Shown here one piece after another: positions 46,666-56,095 of a stretch of 64,000 nucleotides of DNA. Source of the DNA: Prevotella sp. 10(H) (GTDB lineage: Bacteria > Bacteroidota > Bacteroidia > Bacteroidales > Dysgonomonadaceae); the NCBI RefSeq assembly GCF_000711235.1, contig NZ_JOMI01000003.1, positions 1 to 64,000 of the forward strand, given 5' to 3'. Within the stretch, counting starts at the first letter, position 1, and the number at the start of each line of letters is the position of its first letter. The notes under the pieces are model-generated. The model saw nothing but the letters and a program-made list of their open reading frames with translations, did not search any database and had not been told where the DNA came from. Position numbers and translations under genes: made by a program.

Positions 46666-47229
46666 ATGGCAGCAGACTTAAAACAAATCCAACAAAAGGC
46701 AGAAGAAAAAATGCAGGCTTCTGTTGAATTTTTAGATGAAGCACTGGCACACATCCGTGCAGGAAAAGCAAATCCGCGTATCCTCGACGGTATTAAACTC
46801 GATTATTACGGTTCACTTACTCCGCTGAGTGGAGTGGCATCTATCAATACGCCCGATGCAAGGACAATAATTGTGCAGCCTTGGGAAAAACAAATGCTGA
46901 AGGAAGTAGAGAAGGCTATCCTTAATTCTGATGTAGGAATTACACCGGATAACAACGGGGAAGTAATCCGCCTTACTATTCCTCCATTGACAGAGGAACG
47001 CCGTAAGCAGCTTGTTAAGCAGGCTAAACAGGAAGCTGAGGAAGCAAAAGTGAGTGTACGGAACTCCCGTCGCGACGCTATCGACTCCATAAAGAAAGCC
47101 GTAAAAGAGGGTGTGGGCGAAGATTTGGGAAAAGATGCAGAAAACGACATGCAGAAACTTCACGATAAATATATCAAGAAGATAGATGAAGTTTTTGCGC
47201 TAAAGGAAAAAGAGATATTGACAGTATAA
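46666..47229 (+). CDS. frr: Ribosome recycling factor
   Basis: The 187-residue protein has the RRF signature [31 protein letters not shown] and the C-terminal helical segment with [20 protein letters not shown] and SVRNSRRDA. It splits post-termination ribosomes with EF-G. It is cotranscribed with pyrH. A long hairpin follows 21 bp after the stop. Confidence 0.98.
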   Translation: MAADLKQIQQKAEEKMQASVEFLDEALAHIRAGKANPRILDGIKLDYYGSLTPLSGVASINTPDARTIIVQPWEKQMLKEVEKAILNSDVGITPDNNGEVIRLTIPPLTEERRKQLVKQAKQEAEEAKVSVRNSRRDAIDSIKKAVKEGVGEDLGKDAENDMQKLHDKYIKKIDEVFALKEKEILTV

Positions 47230-47250
47230 AAAACAATGTACTAATTATTT

Positions 47251-47307
47251 AATGTGCCAGTGTGCCGATGAAATATCAGCAGTTATTCATCGGCACATTG
47301 GCATATT
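47251..47307 (+). repeat. Long inverted repeat between frr and rsgA
   Basis: Bases 47251-47272 pair with 47286-47307: 22 bp with only two G-U wobble positions and a 13-base loop. There is no T tract after it, so it is not a classic terminator. It could protect or process the frr transcript or be a REP-like element. Confidence 0.75.
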
Positions 47308-47329
47308 GATTCATCAGCATATTTAGTAA

Positions 47330-48256
47330 ATGAACGGTCTGGTAATAAAAAATACAGGGAGCTGGTATCTGGTTCGTACCGATGACGGACAAAATATCGA
47401 ATGCAAGATAAAAGGCAATTTCCGTCTGAAAGGGATACGCAGCACTAATCCCATTGCAGTGGGAGACCGCGTTCATATTGTCGAAAATAACGAAGGTACA
47501 GCTCTGATAACGGAGATCGAAGACCGTAAAAATTATATCATCCGCCGTTCGTCGAACCTGTCGAAGCAGTCGCATATACTGGCTGCAAATATCGATCTTT
47601 GCTTTCTTATTGTTACCATAAATCATCCGGTTACATCTACCGTCTTTATCGACCGTTTTCTGGCTTCGGCCGAAGCATACCGTGTGCCCGTGAACCTGAT
47701 TTTTAATAAGACCGATATATATTCGGAAGAGGAGAGCGAATATATGGATGCGCTGATATCCCTTTATGACCATATCGGTTACCCCAGCATAAAAATATCA
47801 GCCTTACACAACGAAGGTATTGAAGCATTGCAGGAAAGGATAAAAGGCAAAATCACATTGTTTTCGGGACATTCAGGTGTAGGCAAATCCACACTGATTA
47901 ATACTCTGATACCCGATACAAAATTGAAAACGGGAGCTATATCCGGATATCACGGAAAAGGTATGCATACTACCACTTTTTCCGAAATGATAGAGTTGCC
48001 CGAAGGAGGATTTATCATAGATACTCCCGGAATAAAAGGATTTGGTACAGTGGACATGGAAAAAGAAGAGATATTTCACTTTTTCCCCGATATATTTAAG
48101 TTCTCGAAGAATTGCCGTTTCCACAACTGCATTCATATCAATGAGCCCGATTGTGCTGTGCGTGAAGCCGTGGAAAAACATTATATAAGCGAAAGCCGGT
48201 ACAAGTCATACCTGAGTATGATGGAAGAGGAGGCCGACGAGAAATACCGAAAATAA
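47330..48256 (+). CDS. rsgA: Ribosome small subunit-dependent GTPase A
   Basis: The 308-residue circularly permuted GTPase has an N-terminal OB fold, G4 NKTD, G1 [14 protein letters not shown] near residue 180 and G3 DTPGIKGFG. The C-terminal zinc site is [16 protein letters not shown]. It assists late 30S maturation. It is followed at 8 bp by a DUF2809 gene. Confidence 0.96.
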   Translation: MNGLVIKNTGSWYLVRTDDGQNIECKIKGNFRLKGIRSTNPIAVGDRVHIVENNEGTALITEIEDRKNYIIRRSSNLSKQSHILAANIDLCFLIVTINHPVTSTVFIDRFLASAEAYRVPVNLIFNKTDIYSEEESEYMDALISLYDHIGYPSIKISALHNEGIEALQERIKGKITLFSGHSGVGKSTLINTLIPDTKLKTGAISGYHGKGMHTTTFSEMIELPEGGFIIDTPGIKGFGTVDMEKEEIFHFFPDIFKFSKNCRFHNCIHINEPDCAVREAVEKHYISESRYKSYLSMMEEEADEKYRK

Positions 48257-48264
48257 CTTTACAA

Positions 48265-48630
48265 ATGAAATGGAGATTTGACCCGAAATCATTCCTGATT
48301 TTTATCATTATATTTATAGTCGAAGTTCTTATTGCATTATTTGTCAATGATAGTTTCATCCGTCCATACGGTGGCGATATACTGGTTGTGATACTAATGT
48401 ACTACTTTGTGAAAACTTTTATAGAGACAAAAGCCTTATATATTGTAATCGGCGTGGTACTGTTTGCATATCTTGTAGAAACGGCTCAGTATTTCCGTCT
48501 GGTAGAGGTGCTCAATTTGCAGGATAACAAGGTGATGCGTACAATAATCGGTTCGTCGTTTACATGGGGTGATATGTTATGCTATACGGTCGGAGGTGTC
48601 ATTTGTTATTTTATTGACAGGAAAAAATAA
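48265..48630 (+). CDS. DUF2809 family membrane protein
   Basis: The 121-residue protein has four membrane segments, with the DUF2809 features FIRPYGGDILVVILMYYFVK and SFTWGDMLCYTVGG. Function is unknown. It sits 8 bp after rsgA and 5 bp before the next small gene, apparently in one transcript. Confidence 0.85.
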   Translation: MKWRFDPKSFLIFIIIFIVEVLIALFVNDSFIRPYGGDILVVILMYYFVKTFIETKALYIVIGVVLFAYLVETAQYFRLVEVLNLQDNKVMRTIIGSSFTWGDMLCYTVGGVICYFIDRKK

Positions 48631-48635
48631 AACAT

Positions 48636-49028
48636 ATGTTACAACAAAGGAAAAAAGACTACTTAATACGGTTATTGGAAGAGTTGATGAAAAAAATTAA
48701 CCAGATGCTCAACAAGGACGAACAATTGACCGATTCGCAAAAACAGGATTTATTAAAAGAATCATTTGAGTTTTTCAATACTCATTACAGCACATTCGAA
48801 TACGATACGGCAGAAGAATTGATAAGCAAGATTCCCGATGTGGAACTTCTCGAGCAATATCCCCGGCTTCTAATGATGCAATACGATTTATCTATAGATA
48901 AGAATAAAAAGGATTTGCGTAAGGCTCTTACTATAGTGGAATTTCTACAGAATACCGATTCTACATATTCTTGGGACAGAGTCATATTGCGCGAGGATAT
49001 ACTCCGCAGGCTCGATGAAAACAATTAA
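48636..49028 (+). CDS. Small helical protein of unknown function
   Basis: The 130-residue acidic protein is predicted to be almost entirely helical, beginning LQQRKKDYLIRLLEELMKK, with no membrane segment or signal peptide. I recognise no family with confidence; the helical-pair arrangement could be TPR-like. It is 5 bp after the DUF2809 gene. Confidence 0.6.
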   Translation: MLQQRKKDYLIRLLEELMKKINQMLNKDEQLTDSQKQDLLKESFEFFNTHYSTFEYDTAEELISKIPDVELLEQYPRLLMMQYDLSIDKNKKDLRKALTIVEFLQNTDSTYSWDRVILREDILRRLDENN

Positions 49029-49064
49029 TCAGTATATAAATTTATCAAAACACGGATTTTATTT

Positions 49065-49072
49065 TAACTTTG
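49065..49072 (+). promoter_or_regulatory. Promoter -7 box of cls
   Basis: TAACTTTG matches TAnnTTTG, 24 bases before the cls start; the -33 element is weak. Confidence 0.45.
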
Positions 49073-49096
49073 AGGCTATAAGCCATTTATATACCG

Positions 49097-50521
49097 ATGG
49101 AAGCAACCGATAATATTATTCTTATTTTCCAGATACTATACGTCACTACAGCATTGGGGGCGATGATTGTGGTTATCTCGGAAAACAGGAATCCCCTGAA
49201 AACCATTTCATGGGTGCTAATATTATTGTTACTACCTTTGGTAGGCCTTATCATCTATTACTTTTTCGGAGAAGACAGTCGCAAACAGCGTCTGATATCC
49301 CATAAAATGTACAAGAAGCTTAACCGGCGATCTATTGGCCGGAAAGAATTGTTGGAAACGCTGAATCCTCCGGCGGAACATAAAAGCCTCGTTAATTTAC
49401 TGAACAGACTGAAAAGTGCACCGTTATATGGTGGGAGCAGTGTGACTTTCTATTCCAACGGGAATGAAAAGTTCGAAGCGCTATTTGCAGAACTTGAGAA
49501 AGCCCAAAAGCATATTCATATACAATATTATATATTTCTGGATGATGAAATTGGCTGTCAAACACGTGACATCCTTGTCCGTAAAGCTGCTGAAGGTGTA
49601 GAAGTACGGCTCATATACGATGATGTCGGCTCTTGGAAAGCAAAGCGTCGTTTTTTTAAAGATATGCAGGCTCAGGGTATTGAGGTGCAGCCTTTCCTGA
49701 AAGTTGCATTTAAATTTCTTACCAGCCGTGTTAATTACCGTAATCATAGAAAGATAGTAGTAATAGACGGTAAAGTCGGCTTTGTAGGCGGGATGAATGT
49801 CGCCGACAGATATGTTAATGGGGTTAAATTCGGTGTATGGCGCGATAGCCATATCAAGATAGAGGGAAAAGGGGTGGCAGCCCTACAGACGTCATTTCTG
49901 ATCGACTGGTATTCTTCCCGTAAAGAATTTTTGGCTTCGGATATGTATTATCCTATATTGGAGAATAAAGGTAATAACCTTATACAAATGGTAACCAGCG
50001 GCCCGGTCGGCCCTTTTAAAGATATCCATCTCGGTATCTTACAGGCAATATCCAATGCCAAGGAATGCATTTATATACAGACACCTTATTTTGTGCCTAC
50101 TGATGCCTTACTTCTTAATCTGCAAATGGCATCGATGCGCGGAGTTGATGTGAGGCTGATGCTACCCAGGCATTCGGATACTACTTTTGTGCATATAGCA
50201 TCGATGTCGTACCTGAAAGATATGCTGGATGCAAAAGTAAGTGTCTTTTTCTTCGAAGCAGGATTCTTACATTCGAAGCTTATGATTATCGATAATTCAC
50301 TGACCATAACCGGTTCGGCTAACATGGACGTGAGGAGTTTCGAGCATAATTTCGAAATAGATGCTTTTATTTATAACGAAGATACATGCAATAAGGCAAA
50401 AGAGATATTTTTCAGAGATATGGAATGTTCTACATTACTTATTGCAGAAGAATGGGATAAGCGGTCGCGGTTTGAGAAATTTAAAGAATCTGTTATGAGG
50501 TTGTTTTCACCGTTATTATAA
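49097..50521 (+). CDS. cls: Cardiolipin synthase (phospholipase D family)
   Basis: The 474-residue protein has two N-terminal membrane segments and two HxKxxxxD catalytic motifs, NHRKIVVIDGKVGFVGGMN in the first half and LHSKLMIIDNSLTITGSANMD in the second. It makes cardiolipin from phosphatidylglycerol at the inner membrane. The arrangement is that of ClsA-type enzymes. The next gene begins 6 bp downstream. Confidence 0.95.
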   Translation: MEATDNIILIFQILYVTTALGAMIVVISENRNPLKTISWVLILLLLPLVGLIIYYFFGEDSRKQRLISHKMYKKLNRRSIGRKELLETLNPPAEHKSLVNLLNRLKSAPLYGGSSVTFYSNGNEKFEALFAELEKAQKHIHIQYYIFLDDEIGCQTRDILVRKAAEGVEVRLIYDDVGSWKAKRRFFKDMQAQGIEVQPFLKVAFKFLTSRVNYRNHRKIVVIDGKVGFVGGMNVADRYVNGVKFGVWRDSHIKIEGKGVAALQTSFLIDWYSSRKEFLASDMYYPILENKGNNLIQMVTSGPVGPFKDIHLGILQAISNAKECIYIQTPYFVPTDALLLNLQMASMRGVDVRLMLPRHSDTTFVHIASMSYLKDMLDAKVSVFFFEAGFLHSKLMIIDNSLTITGSANMDVRSFEHNFEIDAFIYNEDTCNKAKEIFFRDMECSTLLIAEEWDKRSRFEKFKESVMRLFSPLL

Positions 50522-50527
50522 CTTTTA

Positions 50528-51733
50528 ATGAGAACTATAATGAAAAAGCGGTTTTTATTTTTCCTTTTATATATAGCTCCCTTGTTGCTGAATGCTCAGA
50601 AAATCAGCATATCATTGCCGCAGGAAGCTAATAAAGGCTATTCATTTATATTAAGCAAAGGTATCGAACAGGATACAATACAAACGGGAATTGTGTCGAC
50701 TACTGGAGATATTCTTATCAATATTCCCGAAAAAGATAAAGATTACGCAGGAATGGGTTCTTTGCAAATCGACGGAAGCAAGCCTTTTAATCTGATTATC
50801 AATCACGAAAATTTTACGGTAAAGCAGAAAGAAGATCAGAAATATATATTTCAGGACTCTAAAGAGAATGAATATCTTTATTCTATTATACAGGACGGAA
50901 AACAGCCCGAAAAAGATAACACTCTTTATGCTTCACGCTTTATAGATATGATACGTTATCTGGGGCAGCTTAATCGGGCGACTACATCAGGAGCCAATCT
51001 GATGGAGAAGGCTAATCTGCGGCTGTATGCATTGAACGATCTTGACTTGGAAGAACTTTATACTAGCAGTGTCTGGTATAATGTCATAGACGGCTTGACT
51101 AAATTAACTCAGGATCAGCAATTGTTGGGGGATGATATGGTTCGTTTACTTAAGCGCATAAAATCGCAGGAAGTTTTTGAGCATCTGGCCGATAATCTTA
51201 TTGTTATTACAGAGCAATACGGTTGGGACGATGCTTTTGATATAATAGTACCCTATGTAGAAGAATCGGGAAGAATTGCCGTACCTACAGGACGGATATT
51301 CGATGCCTTCGCTTTGGCAAAAGTACGTAAGGGAACTGTAGCCCCGCAAATCGTAGGATTAAAGCCTTCTTTAAAAGACTCGAAAGCTAACAGGATATTG
51401 CTGGTATTTTACCAGCCTGATTGCCCCAATTGTCATGAACAGCTCGGGCAATTAATAAGGAAATATGCAGACCTCAAAGAACAAAATGTGCGAATTGTTT
51501 CGATATCTTCAGATAGTAATAAAAAAACGTTTACAGAAGAAGCAAAACGCTTTCCATGGCCCGATTCAGATAAGTTATGCGACTATAAAGGATTTGCAGG
51601 GCCCAATTTCTTAAATTACGGAATAATGAGTACTCCGACATTTTTCTTATTGAATGAAAAAGGAATAGTTATTAAACGATATGCTTTAATATCTGATATT
51701 GATTTCAGTAGCAATATTGATGAGGAAAAATGA
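50528..51733 (+). CDS. Periplasmic thioredoxin-like protein (TlpA/DUF5106 type)
   Basis: The 401-residue protein has a signal peptide (FLFFLLYIAPLLLNAQ), a beta-rich N-terminal domain of about 100 residues and a helical middle region. The C-terminal thioredoxin fold carries FYQPDCPNCHEQLGQL near residue 295-310, active site CPNC, and a cis-Pro in STPTFFLL. It is probably a periplasmic thiol-disulfide reductase. A second ATG at 50540 is an equally good start. A terminator follows the stop. Confidence 0.85.
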   Translation: MRTIMKKRFLFFLLYIAPLLLNAQKISISLPQEANKGYSFILSKGIEQDTIQTGIVSTTGDILINIPEKDKDYAGMGSLQIDGSKPFNLIINHENFTVKQKEDQKYIFQDSKENEYLYSIIQDGKQPEKDNTLYASRFIDMIRYLGQLNRATTSGANLMEKANLRLYALNDLDLEELYTSSVWYNVIDGLTKLTQDQQLLGDDMVRLLKRIKSQEVFEHLADNLIVITEQYGWDDAFDIIVPYVEESGRIAVPTGRIFDAFALAKVRKGTVAPQIVGLKPSLKDSKANRILLVFYQPDCPNCHEQLGQLIRKYADLKEQNVRIVSISSDSNKKTFTEEAKRFPWPDSDKLCDYKGFAGPNFLNYGIMSTPTFFLLNEKGIVIKRYALISDIDFSSNIDEEK

Positions 51734-51736
51734 ACA

Positions 51737-51761
51737 AAAAAAGCCAAATAAAGGGCTTTTT
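51737..51761 (+). terminator. Intrinsic terminator after the thioredoxin-like gene
   Basis: AAAAAGCC at 51737-51744 pairs with GGCTTTTT at 51753-51760 around an 8-base loop, followed by more T. Confidence 0.85.
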
Positions 51762-51762
51762 T

Positions 51763-51793
51763 ATTTGTATTAGTTAAAAAAACTATATCTTTG
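51763..51793 (+). promoter_or_regulatory. Strong promoter of gmd-fcl
   Basis: TTTG at 51763-51766, exactly 19 bases, then TATCTTTG at 51786-51793: a perfect match to the Bacteroidetes consensus. The leader to the gmd ATG is about 100 nt and shows no clear hairpin. Confidence 0.8.
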
Positions 51794-51903
51794 TGGCTTG
51801 TATGTTCTGTTTGGGAAACCAGGCTTAAATTTATAGAGTTAAATAGAAGAAAATAATCACTGAAATAGTAAATCTTAATAAGGTAATTTATTAGGTAAAT
51901 TTT

Positions 51904-53058
51904 ATGAGCAAAAAAGTTGCACTCATCACAGGCGTTACAGGACAAGATGGAGCTTATCTATCCGAATATTTAATAAAGAAAGGCTATGTAGTTCACGGCA
52001 TAAAAAGAAGATCTTCTTTGTTTAATACGGATCGTATAGACCATTTATATCAGGATCCTCATGAGGAGACCCGAAATATGATTCTCCATTATGGTGACAT
52101 GACAGATAGTATGAATCTCACTAGAATTATCGGTGATGTTCAACCGGATGAAATATATAATCTGGCAGCTATGAGTCATGTTAAAGTTAGCTTTGATACA
52201 CCTGAGTATACTGCTAATGCAGACGGAATAGGTACACTAAGGATTTTGGAAGCAGTACGTCTGTTGAATTTAACAAATAAAACGCGTATATACCAGGCTT
52301 CTACATCAGAGTTATATGGCTTAGTACAGGAAATTCCTCAAAAGGAAACAACCCCCTTTTATCCAAGGAGTCCCTACGCAGTGGCAAAATTATATTCATA
52401 TTGGATAACTGTAAACTACCGAGAAGCTTACGGTATGCATGCCAGCAATGGTATTTTGTTTAATCATGAATCGCCCTTAAGAGGGGAAACTTTTGTGACA
52501 AGAAAGGTTACACGGGCTGTGTCACGTATTGCCCTTGGCCTTCAAAAGAAAGTTTATATGGGGAATTTATCCAGTAAGCGGGATTGGGGGCATGCAAAGG
52601 ATTATATTAAAGCGATGTATTTGATACTACAACAAGATACCCCTGATGATTATGTGATATCTACAGGTGTAACGACAACCATTCGGGATTTTATAAAAAT
52701 GTCATTTTCTGAATTAGGTATTGATGTCATGTTCAGGGGAGTGGATGAAAAAGAAGAAGGATATATAACCAATATTAATGAGAATATCTTTACAAAAATA
52801 GTTGGAGAAGAGCATCTCTTAAACTTTAAAAAAAGAATAGGAGAAGTGGTAGTGGGTGTTGACCCTGCTTATTTCAGGCCAACAGAAGTAGATATATTAA
52901 TTGGTGATAATACAAAAGCCCGTACCAAATTAGGTTGGGAACCGACATATGATTTGAAGGCTCTTTGTCATGATATGGTAATGCATGATATTGAGTTAAT
53001 GAAAAAAGAAGAATTCTTAAAAAACGGTGGGTATCGAATTCTGAATTACTTTGAGTAA
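51904..53058 (+). CDS. gmd: GDP-mannose 4,6-dehydratase
   Basis: The 384-residue extended SDR has [15 protein letters not shown] (NADP binding), [25 protein letters not shown] and the catalytic [10 protein letters not shown]. All are Gmd hallmarks. It converts GDP-D-mannose to GDP-4-keto-6-deoxymannose, the first step to GDP-L-fucose. It is followed at 20 bp by fcl. Confidence 0.97.
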   Translation: MSKKVALITGVTGQDGAYLSEYLIKKGYVVHGIKRRSSLFNTDRIDHLYQDPHEETRNMILHYGDMTDSMNLTRIIGDVQPDEIYNLAAMSHVKVSFDTPEYTANADGIGTLRILEAVRLLNLTNKTRIYQASTSELYGLVQEIPQKETTPFYPRSPYAVAKLYSYWITVNYREAYGMHASNGILFNHESPLRGETFVTRKVTRAVSRIALGLQKKVYMGNLSSKRDWGHAKDYIKAMYLILQQDTPDDYVISTGVTTTIRDFIKMSFSELGIDVMFRGVDEKEEGYITNINENIFTKIVGEEHLLNFKKRIGEVVVGVDPAYFRPTEVDILIGDNTKARTKLGWEPTYDLKALCHDMVMHDIELMKKEEFLKNGGYRILNYFE

Positions 53059-53078
53059 GGAGAAAGGACATTAGAATA

Positions 53079-54179
53079 ATGATAGAAAAAAATGCTAAGA
53101 TATATGTAGCAGGGCATAGAGGATTAGTAGGTTCTGCAATTCTCAAAAATTTAAAAGAAAAGGGATACTTTAACTTTGTATTAAAGACACATAAGGAATT
53201 AGATCTGACAAATAGTAATGCCGTAGCTGATTTTTTCTGTAGAGAAAAGCCTGAATATGTGTTTTTGGCAGCTGCCAAAGTTGGGGGTATTGTAGCTAAC
53301 AATATATATCGAGGACAGTTCATATATGAGAATTTGATGATACAAAATAACGTTATTCATCAATCATATATAAATAATGTGAAAAAATTAGTATTTTTGG
53401 GGAGTTCTTGCATCTATCCAAAAGAGGCCGTTCAGCCAATGAAAGAAAGTGCCTTGCTGACGGGGCCTTTGGAATATACAAATGAACCATATGCAATAGC
53501 AAAGATTGCTGGTTTGAAAATGTGTGAAAGTTATAATATTCAGTACAATACGAATTTTATAGCAGTAATGCCTACCAATTTGTATGGTCCGAATGATAAC
53601 TTCAATTTGGAAACATCGCATGTCCTGCCGGCGATGATAAGGAAAATTCACTTAGCGAAGTGTCTTGAATTGAATGACTGGAATACAATAAAGAAAGATC
53701 TTGATACACGGCCTATCGAAGGTATTTCAGGAAAGTCATCAGAAAAAGATATTCTTAAAATACTTAAAAAGTATGGGATACAGAAAGCCTCTGATATAGT
53801 TCAGGTCGAAATATGGGGTTCTGGTACTCCTATGAGAGAATTCCTTTGGAGCGAAGATATGGCTGATGCAACAGTTTTTGTAATGGAATCTGTAAACTTT
53901 TTAGACTTAACTAGTGTTATAGAAGGTAAAGAAATTAGAAATACACATATAAACATTGGTACAGGTTCTGAAATATCGATCAAAAATGTGGCAACTCTTA
54001 TCAGACAATTAGTGAATTTCTCAGGTGAATTGAGGTTTAATACGGAAAAGCCTGATGGGACTATGAGAAAATTATTAGATGTCTCAAAGATTAATTCTTT
54101 AGGTTGGGAGCATACAGTCGATATTGAAGATGGTTTGAACAAAATGTATTTATGGTATAATAAGTATATAGTAGAATAA
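53079..54179 (+). CDS. fcl: GDP-L-fucose synthase
   Basis: The 366-residue extended SDR has YVAGHRGLVGSAI at the N-terminus, FLGSSCIYPKEAVQPM and the catalytic YAIAKIAGLKMCE. It is an epimerase/reductase finishing GDP-L-fucose. It is longer than the roughly 320-residue E. coli enzyme because of an insertion of about 40 residues around 207-247 (from DWNTIKKDLDTRP to ASDIVQVEI). I believe similar longer forms occur in other Bacteroidetes. GDP-fucose feeds surface glycans or protein O-glycosylation. Confidence 0.95.
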   Translation: MIEKNAKIYVAGHRGLVGSAILKNLKEKGYFNFVLKTHKELDLTNSNAVADFFCREKPEYVFLAAAKVGGIVANNIYRGQFIYENLMIQNNVIHQSYINNVKKLVFLGSSCIYPKEAVQPMKESALLTGPLEYTNEPYAIAKIAGLKMCESYNIQYNTNFIAVMPTNLYGPNDNFNLETSHVLPAMIRKIHLAKCLELNDWNTIKKDLDTRPIEGISGKSSEKDILKILKKYGIQKASDIVQVEIWGSGTPMREFLWSEDMADATVFVMESVNFLDLTSVIEGKEIRNTHINIGTGSEISIKNVATLIRQLVNFSGELRFNTEKPDGTMRKLLDVSKINSLGWEHTVDIEDGLNKMYLWYNKYIVE

Positions 54180-54214
54180 TAAATAGTGTTTAATTATAAT
54201 TTAAAAGATTGATT

Positions 54215-55369
54215 ATGAAAAAAGTAAGTTTACTTTTAGTTTTAGTTTTTGCGACTATTACTATTTCTGCTCAGGAGAGTGGTTTTAGTACTAAGGAAGG
54301 TCGTAAAGCGACTTTTGCGCGTAACGGTTTTTGGGATAACTGGTTTATCGGTCTTGGTGCCGGAGCTAACTTCGTTCTCGGAGATGATAACGGAGATGCT
54401 GATTTCTTGAATCGATTGACAGTTGCTCCAACAATTCAAGTTGGGAAATGGTACAATCCATACATTGGAGGTCGTTTGAAGTTCCAAGGTGGTTCTTTAC
54501 ACAATTTCCAAAACAATGCTACAGACATGATTCACAACAAATATTTTGCTGTAGAAGCAGATGTAATGTGGGATGTTACTAATTATTTAGGTAGATACAA
54601 TGAGAAACGTGTTTACAGCCTAATCCCTTATATAGGTATTGGTGGTGGTATCGGTTGGGATTATAAATTAGATGATAAAACACACCCAGGTGGAAAACAA
54701 AGAAATTTCACTATTAACGGTGGTATTATCAATAAATTTAGATTCTCTGAAAGAGTAGCTTTGGATATCGATTTATCAGCAATGCTTCTTAAAGAATCTT
54801 TTAATCATGGAGGATCAAATTCTTATGATGGCCTTGTTGCTGCATCTGCAAGTTTAGTATTCAAAGTAGGTTCTAAAACAGACTTCTCTGAAGCTTTGTT
54901 AATGGATCAACCTCTTCTTGATGACCTGAACAGACAAATCAACCAACTTCGTCAGGAAAATGACAGACTTCGCAATCAACCAGCGAAAGAAGTTATCAAA
55001 GAAGTTGTTAAAGATTGTCCTAAATGTCCAGAAGCAACTAAAGGCTCATTCGTATCTAACGTAGTATTCTTCCGTCTGGGTAGCGCTAACATCGATAAAA
55101 ACCAAGAAGTTAGCATCTTTAACACAGCTAAATATCTGAAAGATAATCCTAGCGCTAAAGTTAAAGTTGTAGGTTACGCTGACAGAAAAACAGGTACTCC
55201 TTCTATCAATGAAAAACTTTCTGAAAAACGTGCTAAAAACGTAGCAAACGAGTTGATTAAGAAATATAACATCGATAGCAACCGTGTAACTGTAGAATGG
55301 AAAGGCGACAAAGAACAACCATATGCTGAAAATGCTTGGAACCGCGTTGCAATCTTCATCGCTCAATAA
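54215..55369 (+). CDS. OmpA-family outer membrane protein
   Basis: The protein of about 384 residues has a signal peptide ending in TISAQ, then an N-terminal outer-membrane beta barrel with alternating aromatic strands. A short helical linker (RQINQLRQENDRLRNQ) leads to a C-terminal OmpA peptidoglycan-binding domain with FFRLGSANIDKNQE and NEKLSEKRAKNVANEL. It tethers the outer membrane to peptidoglycan. I start at the ATG at 54215, not the TTG at 54209. Codon use is notably uniform, suggesting high expression. Confidence 0.93.
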   Translation: MKKVSLLLVLVFATITISAQESGFSTKEGRKATFARNGFWDNWFIGLGAGANFVLGDDNGDADFLNRLTVAPTIQVGKWYNPYIGGRLKFQGGSLHNFQNNATDMIHNKYFAVEADVMWDVTNYLGRYNEKRVYSLIPYIGIGGGIGWDYKLDDKTHPGGKQRNFTINGGIINKFRFSERVALDIDLSAMLLKESFNHGGSNSYDGLVAASASLVFKVGSKTDFSEALLMDQPLLDDLNRQINQLRQENDRLRNQPAKEVIKEVVKDCPKCPEATKGSFVSNVVFFRLGSANIDKNQEVSIFNTAKYLKDNPSAKVKVVGYADRKTGTPSINEKLSEKRAKNVANELIKKYNIDSNRVTVEWKGDKEQPYAENAWNRVAIFIAQ

Positions 55370-55392
55370 TATTTGAGTGAGATTACAAAATA

Positions 55393-55428
55393 AAAAGAGG
55401 CAGGAACTATCCTGCCTCTTTTGTTTTT
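55393..55428 (+). terminator. Intrinsic terminator of the OmpA-family gene
   Basis: A perfect 13-bp stem (AAAAGAGGCAGGA with its complement) around a 4-base loop is followed by a T-rich tract. Confidence 0.92.
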
Positions 55429-55451
55429 TCTATTATTGAGTTTCATTAAAC

Positions 55452-55488
55452 AAAATAAAAAACTCAGACTGAATAAGCCTGAGTTTTT
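55452..55488 (-). terminator. Intrinsic terminator of the DUF5606 gene
   Basis: AAAAACTCAG at 55458-55467 pairs with CTGAGTTTTT at 55479-55488. On the minus strand it is followed by a T-rich tract, 26 bases after the stop. It forms a back-to-back pair with the OmpA-gene terminator. Confidence 0.8.
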
Positions 55489-55513
55489 GTTATTGATAAA
55501 TTTCTATAGATAA

Positions 55514-55948
55514 TTATTCGGCAGTGGTTATTTCTTCTGTACTTTCCTCGGTCACTTTCTCTTCCTTTTCAAAATCTATATCTGCACCTGTCAGAATATT
55601 ATACCAGCTTATGATCTTCTTGATATCGGTAGGATATACTCTGTCTTTATCAAAATCCGGTAGTATTTCCTGAAAATACTTTTTTAATTCTTCAGGTTTT
55701 GCACTAGGACTGATAGATGCCTTTTCCCCATTTTCTTTATTTTTGATTGATGTCAGTATTTCTTTCAGCGGAGTGTCATCTGTCTCTGTATAGATAGATA
55801 TATCTCCAAGAGAAACTACCTTGTCGCGCGCATGTATTGGCATTTTCTTGCCATCTATCAATGATTCTACTATCACCATGTTTTTTGCGCTTGAAACCAG
55901 CTGATATAAGCCCGGCTTGCCGGAAACAGATAAGATTTTCTTTAGCAT
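55514..55948 (-). CDS. DUF5606 family protein
   Basis: The 144-residue protein starts ILSVSGKPGLYQLVS and has KNMVIVESLIDGKKMPIHARD, both typical of the Bacteroidetes-specific DUF5606 family, and an acidic C-terminal tail of about 20 residues (rich in Glu and Thr). No signal or membrane segment is visible. Function is unknown. Confidence 0.88.
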   Translation of the reverse strand: MLKKILSVSGKPGLYQLVSSAKNMVIVESLIDGKKMPIHARDKVVSLGDISIYTETDDTPLKEILTSIKNKENGEKASISPSAKPEELKKYFQEILPDFDKDRVYPTDIKKIISWYNILTGADIDFEKEEKVTEESTEEITTAE

Positions 55949-56095
55949 AGAAATTTAGTTTTAATATTATTGTTATGGATTATAATTAACCAAGCGACAA
56001 AAATAGCGTTTAAGCTTATAATAACAATATCTTTAACGCGAAAAATGACAGTTAATTTTTGGATTCGTTAATATACAATATATTATCCTATTCCC

